Assembly: GCA_964543795.1 (NCBI GenBank) | Contig: CAZIZN010000018.1 | Coordinates: 1-64,000, forward strand | Source: JACKIC01 sp964543795 | Lineage (GTDB): Bacteria; Planctomycetota; UBA1135; UBA2386 | Length of the DNA stretch: 64,000 nucleotides | Direction: 5' to 3' | In this document: piece after piece, positions 7,844 to 16,995 of the stretch | Numbering within the stretch: position 1 is the first letter of the stretch | Layout: each line of letters opens with the position of its first letter | Position numbers and translations under genes: made by a program | Notes under the pieces: model-generated | What the model saw: the letters and a program-made list of their open reading frames with translations, nothing else | Databases searched by the model: none | Told to the model about the DNA's origin: nothing

Positions 7844-9016
7844 ATGCTCCACCTGCCGACGTTCGTGATCCCGTTCGCGCTCGCTGCCGCCGCGGCGGCG
7901 CAAGGCGCGCCGCAGGCAGTCCCGCGAACCCCGGCCTCGACGCTCGCCGACGAGGTGCGCGCACTGCTCGCGCAGGCGCAAGAGCAACGCGGGTTCTCGG
8001 GCGTCTCGGCTGCCTGCGTCCTGCCCGACGGGGAAGTCGTCGCGGTGGCGCTCGGCGTCGACGCGGCGGGCGCGCCGCTGACCCCGGCGAGCAAACTCAT
8101 GTCGGGCAGCATCGGCAAGACCTACTGCGCTGCCGTGGCGCTGCAGTTCGTGCACGAGCAGAAACTGCGGCTCGACGGCAAGGTGCAGGACGTCCTCGGC
8201 GGGCGCGACTGGTACGGCAAGGTGCCCAACGCCGGCACGATCACGCTGCGGCAGCTGCTGAACCACACGAGCGGCATGCCCGAGCACGTCTGGAAGAAGG
8301 CGTTCCAGGACGCCGTGGCGAAGGCCGGCGACCGCGCGATGACGCCCGAGGAGTGCATCGGCTACGTGCTCGGCGATGCGCCGCTGGCCCCCGCCGGCGA
8401 GAAGTTCGCCTATGCGGACACGAACTACGTGCTCGCGGGACTCTGCATCGAGCAGGTCGCGGGCAGGCCCTTCTTCACGGTGCTGCGCGAGCGCATCCTC
8501 GAGCCGCTGCGCCTCCTCGAGACGGTCGCGAACGACCGCCGCGACCTGCCCGGCCTCGCCTGCGGCATGGCGAGCGGCATCGGCTTCCACGAAGGGCCGA
8601 CCGTCGTCGACGGCAGGTACTTCACCAACCCCGCGTTCGAATACTGCGGCGGCGGCATCAGCTCGTCGACGCGCGACCTCGCGCGATGGACACGCGAGCT
8701 GTTCGCCGGCGACGTCGTGCCGGCGGCGCTGCGGGCCGACCAGCTCGACGGCGTGCCGGCACCGCGCGGCGTCTCGGGCAGCTACGGCCTCGGCTGCTTC
8801 GTCGGCGCGTCGGCGCACGGTCCCGCCTTCGGGCACAGCGGCGTGATGCCGGGCTACCTCTCCTACGCGCTCCACTACCGGGACCTCCGGGTCGCCGTGG
8901 CCGTGCAGTTCCCGACCGACGACGGCCGCAAGGTCGGCAACATGCGGCGCCTGTGCGACGAACTAGCCGCGCTCGCCAAGGCGAGGCTGCCGGCGGTGGT
9001 CGGCGCGCCGAAGTGA
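7844..9016 (+). CDS. Secreted serine hydrolase, beta-lactamase/D-aminopeptidase fold
   Basis: 390 residues with a hydrophobic signal peptide (FVIPFALAAAAAAQ). The class C/EstB-type motifs are visible: S-X-X-K as SGSIGK (nucleophile S89, K92), a Y-A-D-T-N motif in KFAYADTNYVLAGL, and an H-S-G third motif in FGHSGVMPGY. Such enzymes cleave D-peptides or esters in the cell envelope. The true substrate cannot be read from sequence, and beta-lactam hydrolysis is not implied. An intergenic repeat unit (9018-9051) begins directly after the stop. Confidence 0.88.
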   Translation: MLHLPTFVIPFALAAAAAAQGAPQAVPRTPASTLADEVRALLAQAQEQRGFSGVSAACVLPDGEVVAVALGVDAAGAPLTPASKLMSGSIGKTYCAAVALQFVHEQKLRLDGKVQDVLGGRDWYGKVPNAGTITLRQLLNHTSGMPEHVWKKAFQDAVAKAGDRAMTPEECIGYVLGDAPLAPAGEKFAYADTNYVLAGLCIEQVAGRPFFTVLRERILEPLRLLETVANDRRDLPGLACGMASGIGFHEGPTVVDGRYFTNPAFEYCGGGISSSTRDLARWTRELFAGDVVPAALRADQLDGVPAPRGVSGSYGLGCFVGASAHGPAFGHSGVMPGYLSYALHYRDLRVAVAVQFPTDDGRKVGNMRRLCDELAALAKARLPAVVGAPK

Positions 9017-9017
9017 C

Positions 9018-9051
9018 GTGCGTCTCGAACCGGGTTCGTTCCCACCACCAT
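9018..9051 (+). repeat. Dispersed palindromic repeat, unit 1
   Basis: Contains TCGAACCGGGTTCGTTCCC and ACCACCAT, a variant of the dispersed core CGAACCAGGTTCGTTCCACC. It lies directly after the hydrolase stop codon, between convergent genes. The same-orientation unit 2 lies about 580 bp further on. Confidence 0.6.
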
Positions 9052-9118
9052 CGCCCGCCCGGCAGCCGTCGCTCGGCGCAGCGCGGCGAAGCGACTCGCA
9101 CGCGCGGGGGCCCAGCGG

Positions 9119-9553
9119 TCAGATCCGTCGCAGCACCACCGGACGAACGACCTGCACCTGGCCGTCCGACCAGCGCAGCCACCAGCCCAACTCCACGGCC
9201 GCGTCGAGCGGGTGGGCGACGAAGTCGAGATCGTACACGACGCCGGGAAGACGCAGCTCCATGGCCGCCGGCGTGAAGGAGTACTCGCTGGAGACGGGCG
9301 TGACGATCACGTGTTCCTGCGCCTCGTTGCTCAAGAACACGCCGCTCTCCCAGTCGTGGTAGTAGCGTCCCGCGGCGTCGGTGAGCACGGTGCGGCTGCC
9401 GCCGAGGTCGGGCCAGTCGATCCTGATGGTGATCCCCGCGAGCGCGGAACCGTCCTCGAGGCGCACATGCCCGCTGACGCCCCAATCGGGGCCGTGGTGG
9501 CTGCAGGCGCTCGCGGCGAGCAGCAGGCCCATGGCAACCCACCGGCGGTTCAT
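9119..9553 (-). CDS. Lipoprotein with carboxypeptidase-regulatory-like beta domain
   Basis: 144 residues from the ATG at 9553 (MNRRWVAMGLLLAASAC). The lipobox A-S-A-C marks a lipid-anchored exported protein. The mature part, VSGHVRLEDGSALAGITIRIDWPDLGGSRTVLTDAAGRYY, is the beta-sandwich pattern of carboxypeptidase-regulatory or SdrD-B-like domains, a structural fold without catalytic residues. It is flanked on both sides by copies of the dispersed palindromic repeat. Function unknown. Confidence 0.7.
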   Translation of the reverse strand: MNRRWVAMGLLLAASACSHHGPDWGVSGHVRLEDGSALAGITIRIDWPDLGGSRTVLTDAAGRYYHDWESGVFLSNEAQEHVIVTPVSSEYSFTPAAMELRLPGVVYDLDFVAHPLDAAVELGWWLRWSDGQVQVVRPVVLRRI

Positions 9554-9596
9554 GCCGCAATCGTCCCCAGCGGCGCCGCGTCGGACCATTCGCCCG

Positions 9597-9630
9597 GTTG
9601 CGTACCGAGCCTGGTCCGTTCCACCACCAT
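9597..9630 (+). repeat. Dispersed palindromic repeat, unit 2
   Basis: Reads TTGCGTACCGAGCCTGGTCC followed by GTTCCACCACCAT. It has the outer GCGTACCGA that unit 1 lacks. It sits upstream of the lipoprotein gene, between two minus-strand genes. Confidence 0.65.
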
Positions 9631-9743
9631 GGGCCGCCCCTGCAGCCACCGCGCCGAGATCGCCGGCTATCCCCCGCCAACGAGTGCACGCCCATCTCCC
9701 GTCGCGCGAGCGGTGCAACCCGGCGCCGGGACCGCGGGCGCGC

Positions 9744-10613
9744 TCAGCAGCGCGTGCGCGGCGACTCGCGCCGCTGCTCCTGCAGGGCCGGCGTGGCGAA
9801 GCCCTTCGCGGCGGCGTGTTCCCACGCCTTCTCGACGGCCGGCACCGCGTCCGGCGTCTTGCAGGACGTGTCGCCGTGGTCCACCACCACCTTGCCGATC
9901 TTGCGCGCCGCCGCGAGCACGGCCTTCTTGAGCGCCGGGCTGCGGCCGCCGAGCGCGATCAGCGCGTTGTTCATCGCGTAGCGTTCGTCGTTGGGTGCTG
10001 CCTGCAACCCGCGCTCGATGTCCTTCACGCAGTCGAGCAGCCAGGCGTCCGGAACGGTCGGCACACGCATCGCCAGCTGGCCCACGAGCACCCAGCCGGC
10101 GCAGCGCTGCTGCTCGTCCTTCGACGCGAGCCACTCGCGGGCCTTCGCCGGCCCGAAGGCCGTCTCCGCCGCGAGCGCCGAGACATAGCCCGCGCACATG
10201 CGCACGGTCATGTCGCGCGACCAGCGGTCGAGATCCTTCGCCGTGATGCGGGCCGGATCCACGATCTTGAAGGCGAGGTTGCGCGCATCGAAGTTGCCCG
10301 TGTCCCACAAGGCGAGCGCGAGGTCGTGGTCCACGCCGATCTTCTTGTGCAGCGTCTTCAGGAACGCGAACTGGACGCCGAACATCGGCTCCCGGGCGCC
10401 GTGGCGCGCGTAGGTCTTCTTCGTCTGGGCCGTCCCGGCCTTCTCGAGCGCCTCCATGACTTCGTCGAGCGACATGCGCCCCGCGGCCGGCGCAGCGCGC
10501 CCGCGCTTCTGCGGCGTCTGGGCGGCGGTCTTCGCGGGTTGCGTGGTCTTCACGATCTTCGGGGTCTTCGCCGTCTTCGCCGTCTTCGCCTTCGTTGCGG
10601 TCTTGGTCGCCAT
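9744..10613 (-). CDS. AlkD-like DNA alkylation repair protein with lysine-rich N-terminus
   Basis: 289 residues from the ATG at 10613. The first 45 residues are a basic low-complexity stretch of AKTAKT/PKIVKT repeats, encoded by tandem 9-bp units near 10560-10600. From about residue 48 the helical HEAT-like repeats of the DNA alkylation repair family (PF08713 type) follow: MSLDEVMEALEKAG, FGVQFAFLKTLHKKIG, LALALWDTGNFDARNLAFKIVDP, CAGWVLVGQLAM. AlkD-family proteins bind DNA and excise alkylated bases. Catalytic Asp/Trp positions were not verified. The basic head resembles histone-H1-type tails and would add DNA affinity. Confidence 0.75.
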   Translation of the reverse strand: MATKTATKAKTAKTAKTPKIVKTTQPAKTAAQTPQKRGRAAPAAGRMSLDEVMEALEKAGTAQTKKTYARHGAREPMFGVQFAFLKTLHKKIGVDHDLALALWDTGNFDARNLAFKIVDPARITAKDLDRWSRDMTVRMCAGYVSALAAETAFGPAKAREWLASKDEQQRCAGWVLVGQLAMRVPTVPDAWLLDCVKDIERGLQAAPNDERYAMNNALIALGGRSPALKKAVLAAARKIGKVVVDHGDTSCKTPDAVPAVEKAWEHAAAKGFATPALQEQRRESPRTRC

Positions 10614-10758
10614 GTTCGGGTCCTGCGTCGAGGCCGGGGACTCTACCCGCTCGTCGCGGCGCGAGAACGCTCGGCCCACGCCTGCCGAGACCGTGACACC
10701 CGGTCGCCTCGTCGGACTCCCGAGGGCCCGCACCGCGCGGCATGGACCGACGCGAATC

Positions 10759-10790
10759 GCGGTGGAACGAACCAGGTTCGGTACGCAACG
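10759..10790 (-). repeat. Dispersed palindromic repeat, unit 3
   Basis: On the minus strand this reads TTGCGTACCGAACCTGGTTC followed by GTTCCACC, very close to the doublet at 24.9 kb. It occupies the 243-bp spacer between the divergent AlkD-like and protease genes, so it could affect their promoters. Confidence 0.7.
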
Positions 10791-10856
10791 ATTCGGTCGC
10801 GCGCCGCCGCGTCGGGCCTCGCGCTGGCCGGCAACCGGTATCCTGCGCCCCCGTCG

Positions 10857-11852
10857 ATGCTCCGGTTCGCCCTCTCTGGCCTTCTCCTGTCCCCGCTGTT
10901 CGCACAGTCGGAGATCCCGCCCCCCTCCGCCGAGCGCCTCGCCGAGATCCTGGCCGGCGACGAACCGCGCACGGTGGCCGAACTGGCCGCAATGCAGGCG
11001 CACGTGCAGGCGCTCATCGGCAGGGTGCTCCCTGCGACGGTCTCGGTGCCCGGCGCGAGCGGGGTGCTCGTGCACCGCGACGGCGGCTACTTCGTGCTGT
11101 GCGCGGCACACGTGACTCTGGCCGCCGACCAGCGGGTCGCCGTCCGATTGCCCGACGGCGAACAGATCGAAGGCACCTCGCTCGGCGCCAACCACGAGAG
11201 CGACGTCAGCCTGATCCGCATCGACACCGAGGGCGACTGGCCCGCCGTGGAGATCGGCGAGTCGGCCGCGCTGCGCCGCGGTCAGTGGGTGCTGATGCTG
11301 GGGCATCCGAGCGGCCTGAAGGTCGGGCGCAACGCGCCCGCGCGGCTCGGTCGCGTGCAGCAGCCGCCGCGGCGCTCGTACCTCGTGACCGACTGCACGA
11401 TGCAGGCAGGGGATTCGGGAGGACCGTTGTTCGACATGCAAGGTCGCGTCGTGGGCATCAACAGCCGCATCCAGGACAACCTCGCGGTCAACATGCACGC
11501 GCCGATCGACGCGCTCGTCGCGCAGTGGAGTGCCCTGCAGCGGGGCGTCGTGACCGAGGCGCGGCGCGGCAGCCCACGCGGCGCACCGCGCGTCGCGTTC
11601 GGCGTGCCACTGCAGTACGGCGAAGGTTGCCCGGTGTTCGTCGACGTCCCCCCGCAGAGTGCCGCGGCCGAAGCCGGCCTGCGCACGGGCGACCGCCTGC
11701 TCGAGATCGACGGTGAGCCCGTGCAGAGCCGCGCCTCGGTGTTCGCCGCACTGCGCGATCGCCAGGCCGGCGGCGACGTCGCCGTCGTGGTCGCGCGCGA
11801 CGACCGCGGCATCGAACTGCGGCTGCCGCTGCAGCGGGGAGCCGGGCGATGA
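10857..11852 (+). CDS. Secreted HtrA-like serine protease with PDZ domain
   Basis: 331 residues with a short signal peptide (MLRFALSGLLLSPLFA). The trypsin-like triad is visible: His85 in VLCAAHVTL, Asp116 in ESDVSLIRI and Ser187 in QAGDSGGPLFD. A C-terminal PDZ-like domain (about residues 235-330) includes AAEAGLRTGDRLLEIDGEPVQSRASVF. The domain order matches the S1C/DegP group of periplasmic quality-control proteases. Its stop overlaps the next gene's start by ATGA, so the two are probably translated together. A dispersed repeat unit lies in the upstream spacer. Confidence 0.85.
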   Translation: MLRFALSGLLLSPLFAQSEIPPPSAERLAEILAGDEPRTVAELAAMQAHVQALIGRVLPATVSVPGASGVLVHRDGGYFVLCAAHVTLAADQRVAVRLPDGEQIEGTSLGANHESDVSLIRIDTEGDWPAVEIGESAALRRGQWVLMLGHPSGLKVGRNAPARLGRVQQPPRRSYLVTDCTMQAGDSGGPLFDMQGRVVGINSRIQDNLAVNMHAPIDALVAQWSALQRGVVTEARRGSPRGAPRVAFGVPLQYGEGCPVFVDVPPQSAAAEAGLRTGDRLLEIDGEPVQSRASVFAALRDRQAGGDVAVVVARDDRGIELRLPLQRGAGR

Positions 11853-12853
11853 GCCGCTGCGCGCTCGTTCGCCTCGCCGCCGCGCTGGCGCTGCTGGCGA
11901 CGCTGCTGATCGGTCCGTCGCTCGCGGCCCAGCGGCCGACCAGCCTCAGCCAGAGTCAGCAGCTGCGCGACGTCTACGCGCCCGTCGTCGCGGCGGCGCG
12001 GCAGAGCGTCGTCGAGGTCGCGATCGGCGACCGGGTCCGCTGCCTCGGCACGGCCGTCGCACCGGAGTTCGTCGTGACCAAACACAGCGAGCTGGTCGGC
12101 CGAACCGCGGGCGACGCCGCACCGTGGTCCTGCCGGAGCGGCGAACGACGCTGGCCGTGCGAACTCGTCGGCCACGACCAGCCGACCGATCTCGCGCTGC
12201 TGCGCGTCACCGGGCCGCCGTTGACGCCCGTGGACTGGGCGACCGCGACGCCGTCCGCGGGTGCGTTCCTGGCGACGCCGGGAACGAACGCGGCGCCGCT
12301 CGGGATCGGCATCCTGTCGACGGCGCCCTACGTGCACACGCGGCCGCGCGCGTTCCTCGGCGTGCGCTTCGCCGACTCCGGCCGCAACGCCGCCGCGCTC
12401 GAGGAGGTCGTCGAACACGGCGCGGCGCGGGCCGCAGGGTTGCTCGCCAAGGACGTCGTGGTCGGCCTCGACGGCGCCGCGATCGCCACGGCGCAGGCGC
12501 TGCGCGATCGGCTCGCGCGACTCCGTCCCGGCGATCGTGTGCAGGTCAAGGTCAAGCGCGGCGACGAGGAGCTCTCGTTCGAGGTCACGCTCGGCAGCGA
12601 CACCAGCGCACCTCGCCCGACCCAGGCGGGCCTGTGGGGACCGCTGAGCGACGTGAGCAGCGGCTTCGCCGTGGTGCTGCAGCACGACACAGTGCTGCTG
12701 CCGGAGCATTGCGGCGGCCCCCTGGTCGACCTGTCGGGGAAGGTCGTCGGGGTCAACATCGCGCGCGCCGGCCGGGTCGAGACGCTGGCGCTGCCGGCCT
12801 TGACGGTGCAACGGACCTTCGAGCGGCTGCGCGGCGCACCTACCGCGAAGTGA
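11849..12853 (+). CDS. Protease-like protein with interposed PDZ domain, probably not a classical serine protease
   Basis: 334 residues with a signal peptide. The N-terminal lobe of a trypsin-like fold is recognisable (VVEVAIGDRVRCLGTAVA, FVVTKHSELVG where a catalytic His block is expected, PTDLALLRV for the Asp). A PDZ domain then follows (about 165-250). Only after that comes the distal lobe, HDTVLLPEHCGGPLVDLSGKVVGVNIARAGR. The usual GNSGGPL serine is a cysteine (C288), and the His position reads Thr-Lys-His. From memory this CGGPL/NIARAGR arrangement recurs in Planctomycetota, so it looks like a family trait, not local decay. It may be a binding or chaperone-like partner of the active protease encoded just upstream. 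Confidence 0.75.
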   Translation: MSRCALVRLAAALALLATLLIGPSLAAQRPTSLSQSQQLRDVYAPVVAAARQSVVEVAIGDRVRCLGTAVAPEFVVTKHSELVGRTAGDAAPWSCRSGERRWPCELVGHDQPTDLALLRVTGPPLTPVDWATATPSAGAFLATPGTNAAPLGIGILSTAPYVHTRPRAFLGVRFADSGRNAAALEEVVEHGAARAAGLLAKDVVVGLDGAAIATAQALRDRLARLRPGDRVQVKVKRGDEELSFEVTLGSDTSAPRPTQAGLWGPLSDVSSGFAVVLQHDTVLLPEHCGGPLVDLSGKVVGVNIARAGRVETLALPALTVQRTFERLRGAPTAK

Positions 12854-12955
12854 ACCGGATCGCCGCGCGAAGGCCGGCCGCCAGGGCGGCGGGCCGGCCA
12901 GCGCATGCGCGGCTCCGGACGCGACACGACCACCGGCTGGCGTTCGCCACCCGGC

Positions 12956-14329
12956 TCACGGACGGCGCCCGGGGGTCGTCGCCTGCTGCGGCTGCGGCCT
13001 GAGCTGCTGCTCGATCCAGGCTCGCCACGGCGCATCGAGCCGCTCGATCGGTTGGCCGAGCAGGCGATCGAGCTCGCTGCTGCTGTCCATCCGGATCGGG
13101 CGGTACACGAACCCCAGGTACCCGAACAGCGCGTGGCGCAGCTCGGTCCGGCCCGACTCGAGCATCCAGGCGACCGCCAGCTCCGCGGCGGGCCAGGCGA
13201 ACGCGTTCTCGTCGGACACGCCGCCCCACAGCTTCTTGCTGTCGTAGAGGGCCACGTCGCGCAGACGGTGTTCGCGTTCCGCGAGCACGGCCCGCCCGTC
13301 CTGCGGGTCGATCCGCCACGCCCCGAGGGTCGCGCGGCCCGCCGGCCCGGTCATGCTGCGGTCGAGGTAGCGTCCGAGGCCGACCTCGCACCACCCGGCG
13401 GGCCGGTATCCCGACGCGACGTTCGAGTTGCCGCCGACGGTGCAGAAGATCAGGTGGGACGTCGCGGCCTCGAACAGACGCAGCGGCCGGGCCGCCGTCT
13501 CGTCCGGGAAGTACGTGTAGCTGATCGCGACCGTGCGGTCGGTCCGCCAACCGGGTTGCGGCGGCACGTGACCGAACAGGTCCCCGCCGCCGGGCTCGAA
13601 CCACGGGCTCTTGTGGTTCGCCTCGCCGGGCACCGTCTTCTTGCCCGGGAACCGCCGCTCGTCGCGCCAGATCTCCATCTGCATCTTGTCGTTGGCGACC
13701 TCGTAGAGGCGCAGCCCTTCGCCGAAACGGTCGAACCAGGCGAGGTGGAAGCGCTCGAGATCCCACACGGCGTCGACGACGCGGCGCAGGTCGGCGTTGC
13801 TCTTGACGCGGAAGTGCTCGCCCTCGATGCACCACGCGTCCTGCCATCGAGAACGCAGCGCCTCCAGCTCCGCGAGCGACTTCCACGCGCCGTCGCACGG
13901 CCACTGCCACTCCCCCTTGTGCCGGCGATGCCCGAGCAGCGCGCGCGCACCCTCGTGGTCCGGTTCGCGCAGCACGAGGTCCAGCGCCGCGACGCGCGCG
14001 AGATCGGGCAGCCCGCGGGACGCGGCCCACTCCACGAGGAACCAGCGGTTCTTCATGTTGTTCGGCAGCCGATCGAGCCGCGCGAAGAACTCGCGCACGC
14101 GATCGCGCACGGTGTCCAGCGCCGCGACCTCGCCGGCGGGCAACGTCCGCCGCTCCTGACCGACCCGCACCGTGACCTGGCCCGGTTCGTACCGGGCGAA
14201 GACGCGGCCGCGCAGCAACGTGCCGTCCTTCAACGTCACCACGTCGCGCAGGTCGTCCTGACCCGGCGCGCCCGCGGCCGTCGCGACCACGGCGAACGCG
14301 ATGCAATGTCCCCGGTGCGAGAGTGTCAT
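12956..14329 (-). CDS. Secreted protein of unknown function
   Basis: 457 residues with a signal peptide (CIAFAVVATAAGAPGQ). The N-terminal part, VVTLKDGTLLRGRVFARYEPGQVTVRVGQERRTLPAGEVAALD, resembles the short beta modules found ahead of many planctomycete secreted proteins. The rest is a mixed alpha/beta region rich in Trp and Asp (GEWQWPCDGAWKSLAELEAL, EGEHFRVKSNADLRRVVDAVWDLERFHLAWF) with no HEXXH or other catalytic signature that I recognise. It converges on the protease pair, with about 100 bp between stops. No function is proposed. Confidence 0.7.
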   Translation of the reverse strand: MTLSHRGHCIAFAVVATAAGAPGQDDLRDVVTLKDGTLLRGRVFARYEPGQVTVRVGQERRTLPAGEVAALDTVRDRVREFFARLDRLPNNMKNRWFLVEWAASRGLPDLARVAALDLVLREPDHEGARALLGHRRHKGEWQWPCDGAWKSLAELEALRSRWQDAWCIEGEHFRVKSNADLRRVVDAVWDLERFHLAWFDRFGEGLRLYEVANDKMQMEIWRDERRFPGKKTVPGEANHKSPWFEPGGGDLFGHVPPQPGWRTDRTVAISYTYFPDETAARPLRLFEAATSHLIFCTVGGNSNVASGYRPAGWCEVGLGRYLDRSMTGPAGRATLGAWRIDPQDGRAVLAEREHRLRDVALYDSKKLWGGVSDENAFAWPAAELAVAWMLESGRTELRHALFGYLGFVYRPIRMDSSSELDRLLGQPIERLDAPWRAWIEQQLRPQPQQATTPGRRP

Positions 14330-14434
14330 GCCGGCAGATTAGCCGGTTCGCGCGGACGCGTGGGGCCGACCGCGTCCCGCCCGGCCGGCATCGCCCCCGG
14401 CGCGAGCCGCGGCGGACGGGCGCCGACCGCTACC

Positions 14435-16855
14435 TCACCGGCCGCGCAGCGAGATCAACTCGGGCCGCGCCGTCGCCGCTTCGATGGCGGCGATCGCCTC
14501 GCGCACGGTCTTCGCCTTCTGCTGCATCAGGTGCCGCGGGAAGTCGGGTTCGTCGTTCGCGAAGTAGTCGGCGAGGCGCCGCAACTCGGGCACGACGGCC
14601 TGCGCATGGGCGCCGTACTCGAGCAGGATCTGCATGAGGTCCGGCGTGCGTTTCTCGCTGGCCCACGGATTCTGTTCGCGCGCGTACTGCACGCACGCGT
14701 GCAGCCCCTCTTCGACCCGGTGCCTGGCCAGCACCCGGAGGCCCTCGACGCGGATCCCGTCGGCGAACATCTCGCCGCTCGGTGCAGGTTCCTGCACGGC
14801 TGCGAGGATCGCCGGCAGCAGCGGCGCGATGGCGTCCGCGGACAGATTGCGGTAGACGGAGCCGAGACTGCTGCGCGCCCGTCCATCCTGGTTGCGCAGG
14901 CCGGCTCGCACGGCCCGGTACAGATCCTCCGGCGGCACCCCGTCGAGCGAGCGACTGAGCATGCCGCCGAACCCTCGATCGAACAGCGCGAAGACCAGGT
15001 AGCGCTGCTGCATGCCGCGTGGATCGCGTTGCGGGTCCGTCTGCGCCAGCAGCTCGAGCATCTGCGGCACGGCAGCAGCGGCGGGAGCACCGATGCCCGC
15101 CAGCGCTTCGGCGGCCTCGACCCGCAACCAGAGGTCCGGTTCGGCGAGCGCGCGTCGCAGCGCTGCGACGGCCGGACTCGCCCGACCGCGCAGTGCCGCG
15201 AGCGCCTGGCACGCGCCGTAGCGCGCCGTCATCGCCGGCTCGTCGAGCATCGCGATCAGGGCCGCGATCGAGACCTCCTTCTGGCGCCCAAGGGCCATCG
15301 CCGCGCGTTCGCGCACGACGGGCGACCAACTGCGCAGGCGCTGCAACAGTTCCTGATCGCCCATGCGGTCGTAGGCGCCGTGCCGATCCTCGTTGTCCCA
15401 GCCGCGCCCATCGGCGAGCAGGGCAGCGGCGGTTGCGGCATCGATCCGGGGAGCCACCGACGATCGCCTGCCGGTCAGCGCCAGCCTCGCGCGCGGCGTC
15501 GCGAGCGCCAGCAGGTAGGAGCCGGTGGCGTCCCAGCCGGCGTAGCTGTCGTGCTCGCGCTGCGGCGGGCCCAGGTGCACGAACGTGCCGTCCCAGCACC
15601 GCGCGAGGTCGAAGTACCAGCCCCCGAATTCCTGCATCCAGGCGCCGGTGGCCTGCGGCCCGGAGCGGGCCACGCCCGGCATCGCCCACAGCAGGTTGAA
15701 GTAGTTCCCGGTGTGACCGGTGTCGCGCTCGGCGCCGTGCGACGCCACGCTCATGCGCGAGAAGAACTCGGCCGCCTCGGCGTCCTCGAGCAGGTCGAAC
15801 AGCACCGCCGCCATGCCGCACTTGCCGTTGTCGTCGTGGGTCTCGGTCCACGGATGGTGGTCGCCGTACGGCACCGCCCCCTTGCCGACGTAGAAGCGCA
15901 GCAACGCGGCGCTGCGCTCGATCGCGCGCGCGACGGCCGGGTGCTCCACGCCGGCCTGCCGCGCCAGGACCAGGGCGATGGTCAACGGGATGCCGGGCGA
16001 GTTCATCATGCCGTAGCCGCGCAAGCGGCCGTCGGAACGCGCGAACCCGTGCCCCCACGAACCGACCGCGCTCTGTCCTTCGGCGGCGGCGATCGCGAGG
16101 CGCGCCAATCCCGGCTGCACCTCCGCGTCGCCGGTCGCGAGCACGTACTCGGCCAGGAACAACATCACGTAGCCGTAGTACCAGGTCTGCATCGAGTCCG
16201 AGTCGAACGCGGCGGCCCAGCGCGCTTCGCGCGCCAACAACGGCCGATGCTGCGGATCGCCGGCGGCCAGAAGCGCGAGCGCATTCAACGCGCGCGGGAT
16301 CGCGTCGAGGCGCCGCCCGTAGGCGGGTGACGCCATGCGCGCAGCCAGCGCCGCGATCCCGCGTTCGACCACGAGCGCGGACTTCGGGCAGTCGTACGGT
16401 GCGGTCGCTGCGTAGCTGCCGAGCACGGGCAACTCGACCACGACGTCCTGCTCGACACCGGCCCGCCAGCGCCGCAAGCGGAGCTTGCCGGCGCCGGCCG
16501 CCGTCTCGGCCGCGGTGATCGCGCTGCCGAGTTCGGTGCGTGGATCGCGCGCGAACGGCTCGCCGCCGACGCCCAGCAGCACGTCGCCGACGGCGAGCAC
16601 GCCGTCGGCCGGCGATCCCGGCGCCACGGCGGTGATCGCGATCTGCCGCGCAGCCGTCGTGACCAGGCGGTCGCTGTACATCCAGCCGCGCGCACCCGTG
16701 GGGCCGAGATTCCAGTCGTGTTCGGCCCCTCGCGGGATCGGTTCCCCCTTCGTGAAGTCCGGGATCGGCGGCGCCTGCCTGTCCTGCGCCGACAGCGGGA
16801 TCGGGCACGCGGCGGCGAGGAGGAGCAGGGCGAGGGTGCCAGTCGGGGTGGACAT
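14435..16855 (-). CDS. DUF6288-type secreted protein with PDZ and HEAT-like repeats
   Basis: 806 residues from the ATG at 16855, with a signal peptide (TGTLALLLLAAACPIPLSAQ). A PDZ-like segment (about 45-145: HDWNLGPTGARGWMYS, ITAVAPGSPADGVLAVGDVLLGVGGEPF) is followed by an alpha/alpha-toroid-like region with WYYGYVMLFLAEY, HGFARSDGRLRGYGMMNSPG and GHTGNYFNLLWAMPG. HEAT-like repeats follow (about 530-700: VRERAAMALGRQKEVSIAALIAML, LWLRVEAAEALAGIG). This order fits the planctomycete DUF6288 family as I recall it. The catalytic role is unknown. The toroid suggests carbohydrate or peptide handling outside the cytosol. Confidence 0.75.
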   Translation of the reverse strand: MSTPTGTLALLLLAAACPIPLSAQDRQAPPIPDFTKGEPIPRGAEHDWNLGPTGARGWMYSDRLVTTAARQIAITAVAPGSPADGVLAVGDVLLGVGGEPFARDPRTELGSAITAAETAAGAGKLRLRRWRAGVEQDVVVELPVLGSYAATAPYDCPKSALVVERGIAALAARMASPAYGRRLDAIPRALNALALLAAGDPQHRPLLAREARWAAAFDSDSMQTWYYGYVMLFLAEYVLATGDAEVQPGLARLAIAAAEGQSAVGSWGHGFARSDGRLRGYGMMNSPGIPLTIALVLARQAGVEHPAVARAIERSAALLRFYVGKGAVPYGDHHPWTETHDDNGKCGMAAVLFDLLEDAEAAEFFSRMSVASHGAERDTGHTGNYFNLLWAMPGVARSGPQATGAWMQEFGGWYFDLARCWDGTFVHLGPPQREHDSYAGWDATGSYLLALATPRARLALTGRRSSVAPRIDAATAAALLADGRGWDNEDRHGAYDRMGDQELLQRLRSWSPVVRERAAMALGRQKEVSIAALIAMLDEPAMTARYGACQALAALRGRASPAVAALRRALAEPDLWLRVEAAEALAGIGAPAAAAVPQMLELLAQTDPQRDPRGMQQRYLVFALFDRGFGGMLSRSLDGVPPEDLYRAVRAGLRNQDGRARSSLGSVYRNLSADAIAPLLPAILAAVQEPAPSGEMFADGIRVEGLRVLARHRVEEGLHACVQYAREQNPWASEKRTPDLMQILLEYGAHAQAVVPELRRLADYFANDEPDFPRHLMQQKAKTVREAIAAIEAATARPELISLRGR

Positions 16856-16995
16856 CGGCACGGGTTTACCCGTTCGGACCCGGCGTGGCACGGGCTCGGC
16901 GCAGGGGCGACCCGAAGGGGCGCCGTCGTGGCCCGGAGGAACTCGCAGGCCCGCGCGTCCGCCGGCGCTTGCGGCTGGATCCGCGCGTGTCGCGC

